In this document: piece after piece, positions 19,516 to 29,416 of the stretch | How the letters are laid out: every line of letters begins with the position of its first letter | Position numbering within the stretch: the first letter of the stretch is position 1 | NCBI GenBank assembly: GCA_003135855.1 | Contig: PNBD01000102.1 | Span: forward strand, 74,027 to 106,128 | DNA length: 32,102 nt | Origin: Deltaproteobacteria bacterium | GTDB taxonomy: Bacteria > Desulfobacterota > Binatia > Binatales > Binataceae | Direction: 5' to 3' | The notes under the pieces: model-generated | What the model saw: only the letters and a program-made list of their open reading frames with translations | Database searches by the model: none | What the model was told of the DNA's origin: nothing | Made by a program: the position numbers and the translations under genes

Positions 19516-20289
19516 ATGAATGAACCCGTACTGATTCTGGAAAAAGAAAACGGGATTGCCACCGTCACGCTCAATCGCGCGGAAAAACTCAACGCGCTGA
19601 ATCACGAGCTGCGTGCGGAATTCTGCCGCACGATGCGAGCGCTGCGGACCGCGAGCGACGTCGGCGTCGTGATCATTACGGGCGCCGGCCGCGCGTTCTG
19701 CGCCGGCATGGATCTCAAGGAACTCGGCGGCGGACTCCGCGAAGAGGGCAACGTCACCTTCGTCTCGGTGATTGAAGATATGGACGCGCCCGTGATTGCC
19801 GCGGTCAACGGCTTCGCGATCACCGGCGGATTCGAACTGGCGCTCGCCTGCGACATCATTATCGCCGCCGACACCGCGCAGTTCGCCGATACTCACGCCC
19901 GCGTGGGCCTGATGCCCGCCGGCGGGATGTCCGCACGGTTGCCGCGTGCGGTGGGCCTCCGCAAAGCCAAGGAACTTTCGCTCACCGGAAATTATTTGAG
20001 CGCCCACGATGCGGAGCGCATGGGCCTCGTCAATCGAGTCGTGCCGCGCGAACAGCTGATGTCCAGCGCAAAAGAATTGGCCGGACAAATCTTGAGTTGC
20101 GATCCGGTCGTGGTGCGCCAGATGAAACGGCTCTACGATCTCGCGTCGCGCGTCCCGCTCGCCGACGGATTGCAAATCGAACAGGATTTTTCCCGCGCCT
20201 ACAACCTGAGCGGCCACCTGCAGGATATGGAAGCGCGGCGCAAAGCTGCCATGGAGCGCGGACGAGCTCAGTCCGCCGCCAAACGCTAG
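19516..20289 (+). CDS. Enoyl-CoA hydratase/isomerase family protein
   Basis: IATVTLNRAEKLNALNHEL, ITGAGRAFCAGMDLKEL, PVIAAVNGFAITGGFELALACDIIIAADTAQFADTHARVGLMPAGG; SD GGAGGA. Confidence 0.95.
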   Translation: MNEPVLILEKENGIATVTLNRAEKLNALNHELRAEFCRTMRALRTASDVGVVIITGAGRAFCAGMDLKELGGGLREEGNVTFVSVIEDMDAPVIAAVNGFAITGGFELALACDIIIAADTAQFADTHARVGLMPAGGMSARLPRAVGLRKAKELSLTGNYLSAHDAERMGLVNRVVPREQLMSSAKELAGQILSCDPVVVRQMKRLYDLASRVPLADGLQIEQDFSRAYNLSGHLQDMEARRKAAMERGRAQSAAKR

Positions 20290-20334
20290 AGGAAGTTACC
20301 AAAGACCACCAATCGCATCGGAGAAAAAATCACG

Positions 20335-21192
20335 ATGATTCCCAAATCGACCCGCCTGATCGTTCTGATTGCCGCCGCCATCGTCATGACGCCGTGGCTC
20401 TCAGTTTCAACCCGCGCTGAAATTCCGGCCGTTGCCACCGACGTCACCGAGAGCGCGCCGATTCCTCCCGATAAAATCCCCAAGGGGATCAACGACGCCA
20501 TCAACGCACCCGACCGGCCCGCCGCCGACAAGGCGCTCGATGCCGGCCGCAAGCCCGATCAGATCATGGCGTTTTACGAAATCAAGCCGGGCATGAAAGT
20601 CGCCGACATTTTCGCCGGCGGCGGCTACATGACCGAACTTATCGCGCGCGTCGTCGGCCCGACCGGCAAAGTATATTCGCAGAACGGACCGTTCCCGCCG
20701 CAATTTCAGAAAATCGGCGACGCGTGGGGTGAACGCCTCAAAGAGCCCGCGCTCAAAAATGTGATCGCTGTCAGCAAGGCCTATGATGCGCACGACCTGT
20801 TGCCGGTCGAACCCGGCACCCTCGATGCCGTCATTATTCATCTCAATTATCACGACATGGTCGGCTTCAAATTGAATCGTGAGAACGTCAACCAAGCGGT
20901 GTTCAAGGCGCTGCGGCCCGGCGGCGTTTACGGGATTGTCGATCACAGTGCCAAGCCGGGTACCGGCGACAGTGAGACCACCACGCTGCATCGCATCGAC
21001 GAGCAATTTCTGATCAAGGATGTCGAGAAAACCGGATTCAAGCTGATGGCCGCATCAAAAGCGTTGCGCCATCCCGAAGATGATCGCACGTGGAACGTAT
21101 TTAAGAAGCGGGGTGAGACCGATCGCTTTATGCTGAAGTTCGTCAAGGCACCGCGGATGGCGGCCACCGATTCGATGCGATCGCCGCGATGA
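20335..21192 (+). CDS. Exported class I SAM-dependent methyltransferase-like protein
   Basis: N-terminal signal peptide (LIVLIAAAIVMTPWLSVSTRAE) followed by IKPGMKVADIFAGGGYMTELIARVVGPTGKVYSQN. Confidence 0.85.
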   Translation: MIPKSTRLIVLIAAAIVMTPWLSVSTRAEIPAVATDVTESAPIPPDKIPKGINDAINAPDRPAADKALDAGRKPDQIMAFYEIKPGMKVADIFAGGGYMTELIARVVGPTGKVYSQNGPFPPQFQKIGDAWGERLKEPALKNVIAVSKAYDAHDLLPVEPGTLDAVIIHLNYHDMVGFKLNRENVNQAVFKALRPGGVYGIVDHSAKPGTGDSETTTLHRIDEQFLIKDVEKTGFKLMAASKALRHPEDDRTWNVFKKRGETDRFMLKFVKAPRMAATDSMRSPR

Positions 21193-22073
21193 AAGTCGGA
21201 CTGTTCGCGCTCGGCATCGGCACCGGCGCCCGGCCCGGCACGATCCTGACGACCGCTGAAAACGCTGAGCGCGTTGGATTCTCGACGCTCTGGGTCGGAG
21301 AGCACGTGGTGCTTTTCGATCGCCAAAATTCAAAGTATCCGTACACCGCCGGCGGCGAGTTCCCGCTGCCGGGTGGCGCCGACTGGCTCGATCCATTCAT
21401 CACCTTGACCTTCGCCGCCGCGGTGACGAAATCGATCCGTCTTGCGACCGGCATCTGTCTCGTGCCTGAGCACAATCCGCTGGTGCTCGCGAAAGAGGCC
21501 GCCAGCCTTGATTGCGTCGCCCGCGGGCGATTCGCGCTGGGCGTCGGAATCGGATGGTCCGCCGAGGAGTTCGCCGCGCTGGGAATCCCATTCGAGCGGC
21601 GCGCACAACGGACCCGCGAATATATCGACGTGATGCGCCGGCTGTGGAGCGAAGATGCCACCAGCTATCATGGCGAGTTCGTCAACTTCGACGGCGCGAA
21701 GAGTTATCCGAAACCCGCACGTGGCAGCAGGCTGCCGATCATCTTCGGCGGCGAGAGCGGACCGGCGCTGAAGCGCGTCGCCGAATATGGCAACGGATGG
21801 TTCGGCTTCAATCTCGATCCGAATGAGTCGGTCGCCAAGATCAAGCGGCTGCGCGAACTCCTCGATCAGAACAAACGTGATGCGAGCGAGATCGAGATCA
21901 TCGTGTGCCCTTACACGAAAAAGATCACGCCCGATGATTTGAAAAAATACGCCGATGCGGGCGTCGATGAATTGGTGATTCTCGCCAGTCCGCCCGAAGA
22001 CGAATCACAGGTGGTCGGCTGGGTCGAGCGCCTCGCGAGTCAGTGGGTTACTCCGGCTCAGCTCCTGCGCTAG
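21189..22073 (+). CDS. LLM-class (luciferase-like, probable F420-dependent) oxidoreductase
   Basis: MKVGLFALGIGTGARPGTILTTAENAERVGFSTLWVGEHVV..LATGICLVPEHNPLVLAKEAASLDCVARGRFALGVGIGWSAEEFAALGIPFERR; 4-bp ATGA overlap with the previous gene. Confidence 0.92.
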   Translation: MKVGLFALGIGTGARPGTILTTAENAERVGFSTLWVGEHVVLFDRQNSKYPYTAGGEFPLPGGADWLDPFITLTFAAAVTKSIRLATGICLVPEHNPLVLAKEAASLDCVARGRFALGVGIGWSAEEFAALGIPFERRAQRTREYIDVMRRLWSEDATSYHGEFVNFDGAKSYPKPARGSRLPIIFGGESGPALKRVAEYGNGWFGFNLDPNESVAKIKRLRELLDQNKRDASEIEIIVCPYTKKITPDDLKKYADAGVDELVILASPPEDESQVVGWVERLASQWVTPAQLLR

Positions 22074-22080
22074 CTGCATT

Positions 22081-23004
22081 CTAAGCTGCGGCGAGGATTT
22101 CGCGCGCCTTGCTAAGGTCCAGCGCGATCTGATTCTTTAGCGCCTCGGCTGAATCGAATTTTCGCTCGGGACGAATCCGCTCGATCAGATCGATCTTCAC
22201 CCGCTGGCCGTAGATGTCAAGATCGAAATTGAAGATGTGCGCTTCGATCGTTCGTGCCTTCTCCGAAAACGTCGGACGCATCCCGATATTCGTGATCGAT
22301 CCGTACGCACCGTCGTCGAGAACCACCCGCGTCGCATAGACGCCGTCCGGCGGGATGCACTCCGTCTCGCTCTCGATATTCGCGGTGGGAAATCCAATCG
22401 CTCGTCCGCGCTCGCGGCCGTGAATCACGGGGCCATGAATGAAGTGATAGCGCCCGAGCAATTTGGCCGAGTTGCGCAGATCGGCCCCGCGGATCATTTC
22501 GCGGACCTTGGTCGAACTGACCTCGATTCCGCCAACCTTCACCGGCCCGACCACCGTCGTATCGAAGCCGAATTCGCGCCCCAACTCGACCATCACCGCG
22601 GCGTTGCCCGCGCGATTGTGGCCGAAGCTTACGCTGTGCCCGACCACGACCTCGCGCGCCCCGATCTTGCCGAGCAAATAGTCGCGGATGAAATCGCGCG
22701 GCGAAAGCATGCTTAGTTCGAGCGTGAAGTTGAGCACGATCACGCCGTCGATCCCCGAAAGCCTGAGCAGTTCGAGTTTGTCCTCCGGCGTCAAAATCAA
22801 TTGCGGGGCGCGCTCGGGAACCAGCAGTTTCGCCGGCAAGGGATCGAACGTCAGCGCGAACGCGGTGCCGCCGGCGGCGCGCGCGCGATCGATCGCCGCC
22901 TTCAGGATCGCGCGATGCCCCAAATGGACGCCGTCGAAATTTCCGATCGCCGTCACCGGGTACGGATGGCGCGCGAGCGCCTCGAGGTCGCGAATTATCT
23001 CCAT
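22081..23004 (-). CDS. ribF: Bifunctional riboflavin kinase/FAD synthetase
   Basis: TAIGNFDGVHLGHRAILK, VVGHSVSFGHNRAGN, GRERGRAIGFPTANI, GVYATRVVLDDGAYGSITNIGMRPTF. Confidence 0.97.
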   Translation of the reverse strand: MEIIRDLEALARHPYPVTAIGNFDGVHLGHRAILKAAIDRARAAGGTAFALTFDPLPAKLLVPERAPQLILTPEDKLELLRLSGIDGVIVLNFTLELSMLSPRDFIRDYLLGKIGAREVVVGHSVSFGHNRAGNAAVMVELGREFGFDTTVVGPVKVGGIEVSSTKVREMIRGADLRNSAKLLGRYHFIHGPVIHGRERGRAIGFPTANIESETECIPPDGVYATRVVLDDGAYGSITNIGMRPTFSEKARTIEAHIFNFDLDIYGQRVKIDLIERIRPERKFDSAEALKNQIALDLSKAREILAAA

Positions 23005-23048
23005 TTCAAAACGGTCGCCGTGATTTATCGGCCCGTGGATCTCCGCCG

Positions 23049-23921
23049 CTAATCGCTCGCGAGATCTTTCATCATTGTGTTTCCGGCCGTTGCTTGCGGC
23101 GTACCGGCGTGATCGGCGACCAGTTTCTGCAGCGTCAGGCGTGCATCGATCCGATCGTTGAGCTTCAGAAAAGCTTCCGCCTCGCGCAGCAGCGCGGCGC
23201 TGGCGAATTTGCCCTTCGGATAGCGCATCACCAGATCGTTGAACTGCAGGATCGCCTGATCGAACTTGCCGGTTTCATATAGCGCGTTGGCCGCGAAGTA
23301 TTCCGCCGGCTCGCTCAGTGCCGATTTTGGAAACGAATGCTGCAGCTTGGTGAAGTTGGTGACCGCGAGCGGATACTTGCCGGCCTTCATCGCTTCCAGA
23401 CCCTGGCGATACAGCTTGATTCCCGGCTCGCTCGATCCTTTCGCGTCGTCGATCTCCTGATCGAGTTCCTGCTGCCAGGTCGAAGCCGGCTCCGCGGGCA
23501 TCGCCGGCGGCGCACTGTAACCCGAGGACGGCGGTGTCGTCGAAGGCGGCGTCGGGCTCTCCGGACCGATGCTCGTGAGATCTCCGCCCGGTGGCGGATT
23601 GATTCCCGGCGACGCGGTGATTCCGGCGCGAAGTGATTTTACTTCCGACTCGAGTTCGGCAATCCGCTGGTTGGTCGACGACGACGACGATGACCCGCCG
23701 CTCGCATCGTTACCGGCTTGCTTCATCTCGATCATCTGATCGTTCAGCCGATGAATCTGCTGTTGCAGCGAATCGATCTGTTGCCGATCGGCCGCGATCA
23801 TGCCGCGCAGCGTGAACTCGTTCTGATTGAGCTGCTGCAGATCGTTTTGCGAGCTGCATCCGACGATTGTGAGCGCAGCGAGAACTGCGATCGCGCTCAT
23901 TGCCCGGTTGAAAATTCTCAC
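23049..23921 (-). CDS. cpoB: Tol-pal system protein YbgF/CpoB (start trimmed to GTG at 23921)
   Basis: Lipobox IVGC, coiled-coil N-terminus, TPR C-terminus (LYRQGLEAMKAGKYPLAVTNFTKLQHSFPKSALSEPAEYFAANALYETGKFDQAILQFNDLVMRYPKGKFASAALLREAEAF); adjacent to pal/tolB. Confidence 0.9.
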   Translation of the reverse strand: MRIFNRAMSAIAVLAALTIVGCSSQNDLQQLNQNEFTLRGMIAADRQQIDSLQQQIHRLNDQMIEMKQAGNDASGGSSSSSSTNQRIAELESEVKSLRAGITASPGINPPPGGDLTSIGPESPTPPSTTPPSSGYSAPPAMPAEPASTWQQELDQEIDDAKGSSEPGIKLYRQGLEAMKAGKYPLAVTNFTKLQHSFPKSALSEPAEYFAANALYETGKFDQAILQFNDLVMRYPKGKFASAALLREAEAFLKLNDRIDARLTLQKLVADHAGTPQATAGNTMMKDLASD

Positions 23922-23932
23922 TACGCTGGTCC

Positions 23933-24502
23933 TTATTGGTTCACCACGAAATGGTCGCGCCGGTTTTGCGACCAGCAACTCTCGTCGTGTTCGGTGCAAA
24001 CGGGAAGCTCCTTGCCGTAGCTGATCGTTGAAATTCGGTCACCGGGAATTCCGAGCGTCACCAGGTATTCCTTCGCTGCCTGCGCGCGCTTGGCGCCGAG
24101 TGCGATATTGTATTCCTCAGAACCGCGGTCGTCGCAATGCCCCTCGACTTGCACCCGGCTCGACGCGTTCTTCTGCAGCCAGCTCGCGTTGCCGCGGAGT
24201 ATCGAGCCGTCCTGCGGCTGGATTGTGTATTCGTTGTACGCGAAATGGATGTCGGTCAGCGGGCCCTGTTGCCCCTGGCCGAGTGTTCCTTTCGTCAGCT
24301 GCTCGAGCGAACCCTGGCCGCTGCCGTTGACGCCGCCTTCGCCCAACGCATTGGGATTATTCCCATCATTGAGGCCCTGCGTTTTCTTCGACGAGCATCC
24401 CGCGAGCGCGAGCATCGCGCCGAGACTCACCACCGCCACCGCTCTTGCCAATTTTCCGCCGCTACTCACCCAACCACCACGACCACGCTGGACACGAATC
24501 AT
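23933..24502 (-). CDS. pal: Peptidoglycan-associated lipoprotein Pal (start may be GTG at 24469)
   Basis: LALAGCSSKK lipobox and OmpA-like VQVEGHCDDRGSEEYNIALGAKRAQAAKEYLVTLGIPGDRISTISYGKE. Confidence 0.96.
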   Translation of the reverse strand: MIRVQRGRGGWVSSGGKLARAVAVVSLGAMLALAGCSSKKTQGLNDGNNPNALGEGGVNGSGQGSLEQLTKGTLGQGQQGPLTDIHFAYNEYTIQPQDGSILRGNASWLQKNASSRVQVEGHCDDRGSEEYNIALGAKRAQAAKEYLVTLGIPGDRISTISYGKELPVCTEHDESCWSQNRRDHFVVNQ

Positions 24503-25811
24503 TGCCTATACCCTCCGTCAGAGTGGAAATAATCTTCCGGTTGCTCACCATCATTATATAGATTTGTGAATGACCGCTGCGCGTCGAGCTGAACGCAATA
24601 TATCGGCCGTCGGGCGACCAGCTCGGATATTCATTCGAGCCGTTGCCGTCAGTCAGTTGCGCGGGCGTGCCGCCAGCCAGCGCGATCGTCCAGATATCGA
24701 AGCGTCCCTTCGCCCGGCTTTGATAAACGATTCGATCGCCCTTGGGCGAGTACGAGGGCGTGGTGTTGTAGTCGCCCTTGAATGTAATTCGCCGCGCCGC
24801 GCCGCCCCCGAGCGGCATCACCCAGATTTGCGGCGTGCCCGATCGATCCGACGTAAATGCCAGCATCGAGCCGTCCGGCGAGATTGCCGGGCTCACGTTG
24901 ATTCCATTGCCGTCGGTGAGCTGGCGAAGCTCCCCGCCCTCGCGCGCGAGCAGGAACAGATTGGTCGCGCCATTGCGCTCGATCGCCGCTACGACCCGCG
25001 TCCCGTCGCTCGAGATCGTGCCGCCAATCACCCGTCCGTGCGGACTGCCGAGCTTGATTTCGCGCTGCGCCTTCAGGTCCGCGAGATACAGCGACGGCTC
25101 CATGCTCTTGTACGACAGGTACAGCACGGAGTTCGTGGTGCGATCGAAACTCGGGAACAAGTTGATCGTTGGATTGTCCGTCAGCTTGAACAAATCTTCG
25201 CCATCGATCGACTGCGTGTAGATTTCCTTGAACCGTCCGCCGCGCGTGGACACGAACGCGAGCTTGCTGTCGAATGGACCCTTCTGCCCGGTTGACGCTT
25301 CCAGCACCGCATCCGCAAATCGCCGCGCCATGCGCCGCACGTCGCCTGGAGCGCCAGTGTAATTTTTGCCCATCATGCGCCGCTGCTGTGCGACGTCGTA
25401 CAGGTAGGCCGTCAACTTGATCGACGAACTCTCCTGCGCGATCGATCCCTTGACCACGAAGTCCGAGTTAATCGATCGCCAATCGGCGAAGTTGAACTGA
25501 CCCAGCTCGAAGCCCGACGTTTGCGGGTCCTCGATAAATGCGTGCGGATCGATATTTCGAAAATATCCCGACAGGTCGAGATTGCGCCGCAGCGTGGTTA
25601 CAAAATCGCTCGACGTGCGATGGTCGTCGTCGCCGCCGAGATTCTTGAGCCCCGAGACCGCGATCGTCGAAAGCTGCGAGCCCGGGCCCTCGATCGTCAT
25701 CCTGAGCGGCCCAGCGCCGGCCGCGGGCGGCGGCTGCGCCGAAACCGGAAGCAACATCGCGAACCAAACGATCGCGAACAGGATCGCGCCAGCGGTACTC
25801 GATCGTTTCAT
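24462..25811 (-). CDS. tolB: Tol-Pal system beta-propeller protein TolB
   Basis: Signal peptide and repeated propeller motifs (SPDGSMLAFTSDRSGTPQIWVMPLGGG, YSPKGDRIVYQSRAKGRFDIWTI, WSPDGRYIAFSSTRSGHSQIYIM). Confidence 0.97.
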   Translation of the reverse strand: MKRSSTAGAILFAIVWFAMLLPVSAQPPPAAGAGPLRMTIEGPGSQLSTIAVSGLKNLGGDDDHRTSSDFVTTLRRNLDLSGYFRNIDPHAFIEDPQTSGFELGQFNFADWRSINSDFVVKGSIAQESSSIKLTAYLYDVAQQRRMMGKNYTGAPGDVRRMARRFADAVLEASTGQKGPFDSKLAFVSTRGGRFKEIYTQSIDGEDLFKLTDNPTINLFPSFDRTTNSVLYLSYKSMEPSLYLADLKAQREIKLGSPHGRVIGGTISSDGTRVVAAIERNGATNLFLLAREGGELRQLTDGNGINVSPAISPDGSMLAFTSDRSGTPQIWVMPLGGGAARRITFKGDYNTTPSYSPKGDRIVYQSRAKGRFDIWTIALAGGTPAQLTDGNGSNEYPSWSPDGRYIAFSSTRSGHSQIYIMMVSNRKIISTLTEGIGNDSCPAWSWWLGE

Positions 25812-25881
25812 GTTTTTATTTCACTACACAGCCGACGATCATCATAATGCCTGCCACCGCCGCCCTACGCCTCACCCGCGT

Positions 25882-26952
25882 TCAGGATTTGAGCTCGCCG
25901 AGCTTGAACAGCGCCTCGATACCCGCGCTGAAACGATCGCGAAACTTGTCCGGCGGCGGCGCGAACGGCGCGGCGCGGCGAATCGCGCGAATTACCGAAT
26001 CGTCGAACGCCGAGTCCTTGGAACTCGTGCCGATCTTGACCGCCGTCAGCGCACCGTCGGGACCGATCGAGAAATCGACGGTCGCGGCCAGCTCGTTGCT
26101 GCCGCCGTTGAAACTCCACGCTTTCTTAATTCGATCCTGCACCGTCTGATAGTAGAGCAGAAAATCGAGGTCCTGTTGAATCCCCGCGCTGCCGGTGCCC
26201 GGTCCAATTCCCATCCCGGCGCCCGCGCTCGCGACTTTGCCTGCGACCGGACCTCCTCCCGTGGGGCCTGGCGGCGTATCTTCATCCGTCTCCTCCGAAT
26301 CGTTTTCGTCCTCTTCCGCCTGCTTCTTCGCGTTCTTCAGATGCTCCTCGAGCAGCTTGCGCTTGATCGATGCGAGCCTGTCCTCGACGCTCGGCGTCGC
26401 GTCGGCCTTCGCGATCATTACCGAGGGCGGCGCTTTTGGCGCACGCTTGGCCGGATGCGGCGTCAACTCCGATGACGGCGCGGGGCGCGGCGTATGCGTC
26501 CGCTTCGGCGACGGCTTGGGCTTTTCGGTCGGCACCGGCGTCGGCTCGGGCGTCATCTCGATAGTCGGCTCCGGCGTGGGCGTCGGGGTCTCTTCGATCT
26601 TCTTGGTATTCAGCGCGATCGCGTTCTTGTCATCGGCGGGCGCCAGCTCCGGCGGCTTTGGCGGCTCGACTTTGACCTTCGGCTCCTCGGGTTTCGGCGC
26701 CTCCGCCTTCGCTTGCGCAGTCTTGTGCCGATTGATCCGCGGCAGATGCGTCCCCAAATCGCCCGCCGGAATATCATCGACGATCTTCACCGTGTATGCC
26801 GGCGGCGCAGCTTCCGGCGCCTTCAGGTAGTTCGGCGCGACGAAAAATACCAGCGCGAAGATCGCAACATGACCGGCCGCCGAGGTCAGGATCGCCGCCA
26901 GGTATCCAGTTCGCGACGGCTGCTGGTCCCCGTTATGGTCCCGCGCTGCCAC
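25882..26952 (-). CDS. tolA: TolA/TonB-like energy-transducing protein
   Basis: Single N-terminal TM, long Pro/Lys/Glu/Thr-rich linker, TonB/TolA C-terminal domain (VQDRIKKAWSFNGGSNELAATVDFSIGPDGALTAVKIGTSSKDSAFDDSVIRAIRRAAPFAPPP); TolA position in the cluster. Confidence 0.85.
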   Translation of the reverse strand: MAARDHNGDQQPSRTGYLAAILTSAAGHVAIFALVFFVAPNYLKAPEAAPPAYTVKIVDDIPAGDLGTHLPRINRHKTAQAKAEAPKPEEPKVKVEPPKPPELAPADDKNAIALNTKKIEETPTPTPEPTIEMTPEPTPVPTEKPKPSPKRTHTPRPAPSSELTPHPAKRAPKAPPSVMIAKADATPSVEDRLASIKRKLLEEHLKNAKKQAEEDENDSEETDEDTPPGPTGGGPVAGKVASAGAGMGIGPGTGSAGIQQDLDFLLYYQTVQDRIKKAWSFNGGSNELAATVDFSIGPDGALTAVKIGTSSKDSAFDDSVIRAIRRAAPFAPPPDKFRDRFSAGIEALFKLGELKS

Positions 26953-27388
26953 TCTTGCGCTCGCTCGCCGCGCCCGTGCCTTCGCTCGGCATCTCGGTCA
27001 CCATCCCGACGTTTTCGATCCCGGCCGCCTTGATTGCCGCCATCGTGCGAATCACATCGCCGTATGGAACCTGGTCGTCGGCGCGAATAAATACCTCGCG
27101 GTCAGGACGCTCCTGCGAGATTGCTTTGAGTTTGTCGGTCAGTTCCGCGGCACTTAGCTTCGCGTCGTTCAGGTAAATCTCGCCCGGCTTGGTGATCGAC
27201 ACCACGAATTGATCTTCCTTGCCCGCCAGCGCCTGTGCCTTGACCTTCGGCAGCGTCACAGCGACGCCTTGCTGGATGATCGGCGCGGTGACCATGAAGA
27301 TCACCAGCAGCACCAGCATCACGTCCACCAGCGGAGTGACGTTGATCTGCGAGACGAATTGTCCGCGCTGTCCCGGTTCGAACGCCAT
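26933..27388 (-). CDS. tolR: TolR/ExbD family protein
   Basis: SQINVTPLVDVMLVLLVIFMVTAPIIQQGVAVTLPKV. Confidence 0.95.
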   Translation of the reverse strand: MAFEPGQRGQFVSQINVTPLVDVMLVLLVIFMVTAPIIQQGVAVTLPKVKAQALAGKEDQFVVSITKPGEIYLNDAKLSAAELTDKLKAISQERPDREVFIRADDQVPYGDVIRTMAAIKAAGIENVGMVTEMPSEGTGAASERKSGSAGP

Positions 27389-27400
27389 CAGGGCGCCTCT

Positions 27401-28114
27401 CTACGAAAGGAAATGACGTTCGGCAATGTTTAAAAATTCGGAAGTGAAATTATCCATCTCGGTCGCGAGCACGCGAATCCGCGCGACGAAATAATTGTAG
27501 AACATTTGCGCCGGTATCGCGGCCACCAGTCCGACCGCCGTCGTGATCAATGCTTCCGCTATTCCCGGCGCGACCGCTTGGATACTCGAGGTGTGCGAGG
27601 CCGAGAGCCCGAGAAACGCCGTCATGATCCCCCACACCGTGCCGAACAGCCCGATAAACGGGCAGGTCGAGCCCGTGGTCGCGAGGAACGTGATACCCGC
27701 CTCGAGCTTGGTCAGCTCGACGTTCTCCTGCCGCTTCATCGCGCGCGTGACGTTCGCCACTCCGCCCAAGTCGGTCGAGAATCCGCCCTCGGCGCCGACC
27801 GCTTGCCGCTTCGCGCGCGTGAGTTGCAGCAGTTCCTGGTAACCGGCGCGAAAGACCTGCGCGACCGGACTTTGCTGCAAGCCGACGCTCGCGGTATGAA
27901 TCGCCGCCAGGTTTTTCGATTCCCAGAAAATCGAGATGAAGCGCTCGGTTTGGCGCCGCGCGCGCGAAATCTGGAAGAGTTTGTAGAGAATTATTCCCCA
28001 GCTCCCGATCGAAAAAGCGACCAGGGTCCAGAGCACAGCGGCGACCACCGGGCCGGTGCCCAGCACCAGTTCCACCACCCCCAACCCACCCGCGCCGCTC
28101 ACCTGATGGAGCAT
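27401..28114 (-). CDS. tolQ: TolQ/ExbB family proton channel protein
   Basis: ELTKLEAGITFLATTGSTCPFIGLFGTVWGIMTAFLGLSASHTSSIQAVAPGIAEALITTAVGLVAAIPAQMFYNYF. Confidence 0.95.
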   Translation of the reverse strand: MLHQVSGAGGLGVVELVLGTGPVVAAVLWTLVAFSIGSWGIILYKLFQISRARRQTERFISIFWESKNLAAIHTASVGLQQSPVAQVFRAGYQELLQLTRAKRQAVGAEGGFSTDLGGVANVTRAMKRQENVELTKLEAGITFLATTGSTCPFIGLFGTVWGIMTAFLGLSASHTSSIQAVAPGIAEALITTAVGLVAAIPAQMFYNYFVARIRVLATEMDNFTSEFLNIAERHFLS

Positions 28115-28369
28115 AAAACCGCCACCCGGAAAAAAAGAAGTCCAAGTATTATAAGGGTATCGCGCGCGCTAAAACCAGCCGCCCCACTATTTCCCTCACT
28201 GTGCGCGAATCAAGCAAACATCCCGCCGCCAATCCTCGATTGATCCTGCTGATTCGCGCGCTGTCCCCACATACAATCTCTGTCAGCCCGCACTTGAATA
28301 CCGCACCCGGAATTTCTAAGGTTCGAGGATCACTCTTTTAGCGCGAGGCTCACGAGGGAGGATTGATCG

Positions 28370-29374
28370 GTGGCGATTAAAGTTGGAATTAACGGCTTCG
28401 GCCGAATTGGCAGGATGTTCATGCGCGCCGCTCTCACCAAGAGCGACCTCGAGGTCGTCGCCGTCAACGACATCACCGACGCGCCCACCCTCGCGCATCT
28501 CCTCAAATACGATTCCATCCACGGCCAACTCAAACATGAGGTCAAGGTCGAAGGCGGGAGCATCATGCTCGACGGCAAAGCATTCCAAGTGCTTGCCGAG
28601 CGCGATCCCGCCAAGCTTCCTTGGGCCAAACTCGGCGTGCAGGTCGTCGTCGAATCGACCGGACTCTTCACCGCCCGCGACAAAGCCGCACTGCATCTTG
28701 CCGCCGGCGCGAAAAAAGTCGTTATCAGCGCGCCTGCCGATGGCGCCGACGTGACGCTCTGCCTCGGCGTCAATCAGGATGTCTTCGATCCGAAAAAGCA
28801 CGACGTCATCTCCAACGCGTCGTGCACCACCAATTGCCTTGCGCCCGTCGCAATGGTGCTGCACCAGCATTTCGGGATCGTGCACGGCCTCATGACCACC
28901 ATTCACAGCTACACTTCGGACCAGAGCCTGCAGGACGGTCCGCACAAGGATCTCAGGCGCGCGCGCGCCGCCGCGGTCTCGATGGTTCCGACGTCCACCG
29001 GCGCCGCCAAGGCCATCGGCCTCGTGCTGCCCGCGCTCAACGGCAAGCTCGACGGGTTCGCCATTCGGGTGCCGACGCCCAACGTATCGATTGTCGATCT
29101 CACCGCCACGCTCGAAAAGGATGCCGACGAAAAATCCATCAACGCCGCGATGAAGGCCGCCGCGCTTGGCCCGCTCAAAGGCATTCTCCAGTATAGCGAG
29201 GCGCCGCTCGTTTCGGTCGATTTGAACGGCAATCCGCATTCGTCGATCTTCGACGCGCCGCTTACCAAAGTCATCGGCAAGCGGCTGGTGAAAGTGTTTT
29301 CCTGGTACGACAACGAATGGGGCTATTCGAATCGCCTTGCCGACGTCACCGCATTCGTCGCCGACCGGCTGTAA
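28370..29374 (+). CDS. gap: Glyceraldehyde-3-phosphate dehydrogenase, type I (GTG start)
   Basis: KVGINGFGRIGRMFMRAAL, SNASCTTNCLAPVAMVLHQHFGI, SWYDNEWGYSNRLADV; SD GGGAGGA. Confidence 0.98.
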   Translation: MAIKVGINGFGRIGRMFMRAALTKSDLEVVAVNDITDAPTLAHLLKYDSIHGQLKHEVKVEGGSIMLDGKAFQVLAERDPAKLPWAKLGVQVVVESTGLFTARDKAALHLAAGAKKVVISAPADGADVTLCLGVNQDVFDPKKHDVISNASCTTNCLAPVAMVLHQHFGIVHGLMTTIHSYTSDQSLQDGPHKDLRRARAAAVSMVPTSTGAAKAIGLVLPALNGKLDGFAIRVPTPNVSIVDLTATLEKDADEKSINAAMKAAALGPLKGILQYSEAPLVSVDLNGNPHSSIFDAPLTKVIGKRLVKVFSWYDNEWGYSNRLADVTAFVADRL

Positions 29375-29416
29375 CCCGCTTCGACCAAAGGAGAGCCGTA
29401 TCCCGGGACCGCTGCG

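Noticed and set aside
23620-23710. Ser/Asp-codon run in cpoB (GGSSSSSST)
   Set aside because: An ordinary low-complexity linker between the coiled coil and TPR regions
26400-26700. Repetitive Pro/Thr/Glu/Lys-coding tract
   Set aside because: Expected periplasm-spanning linker of TolA/TonB-type proteins
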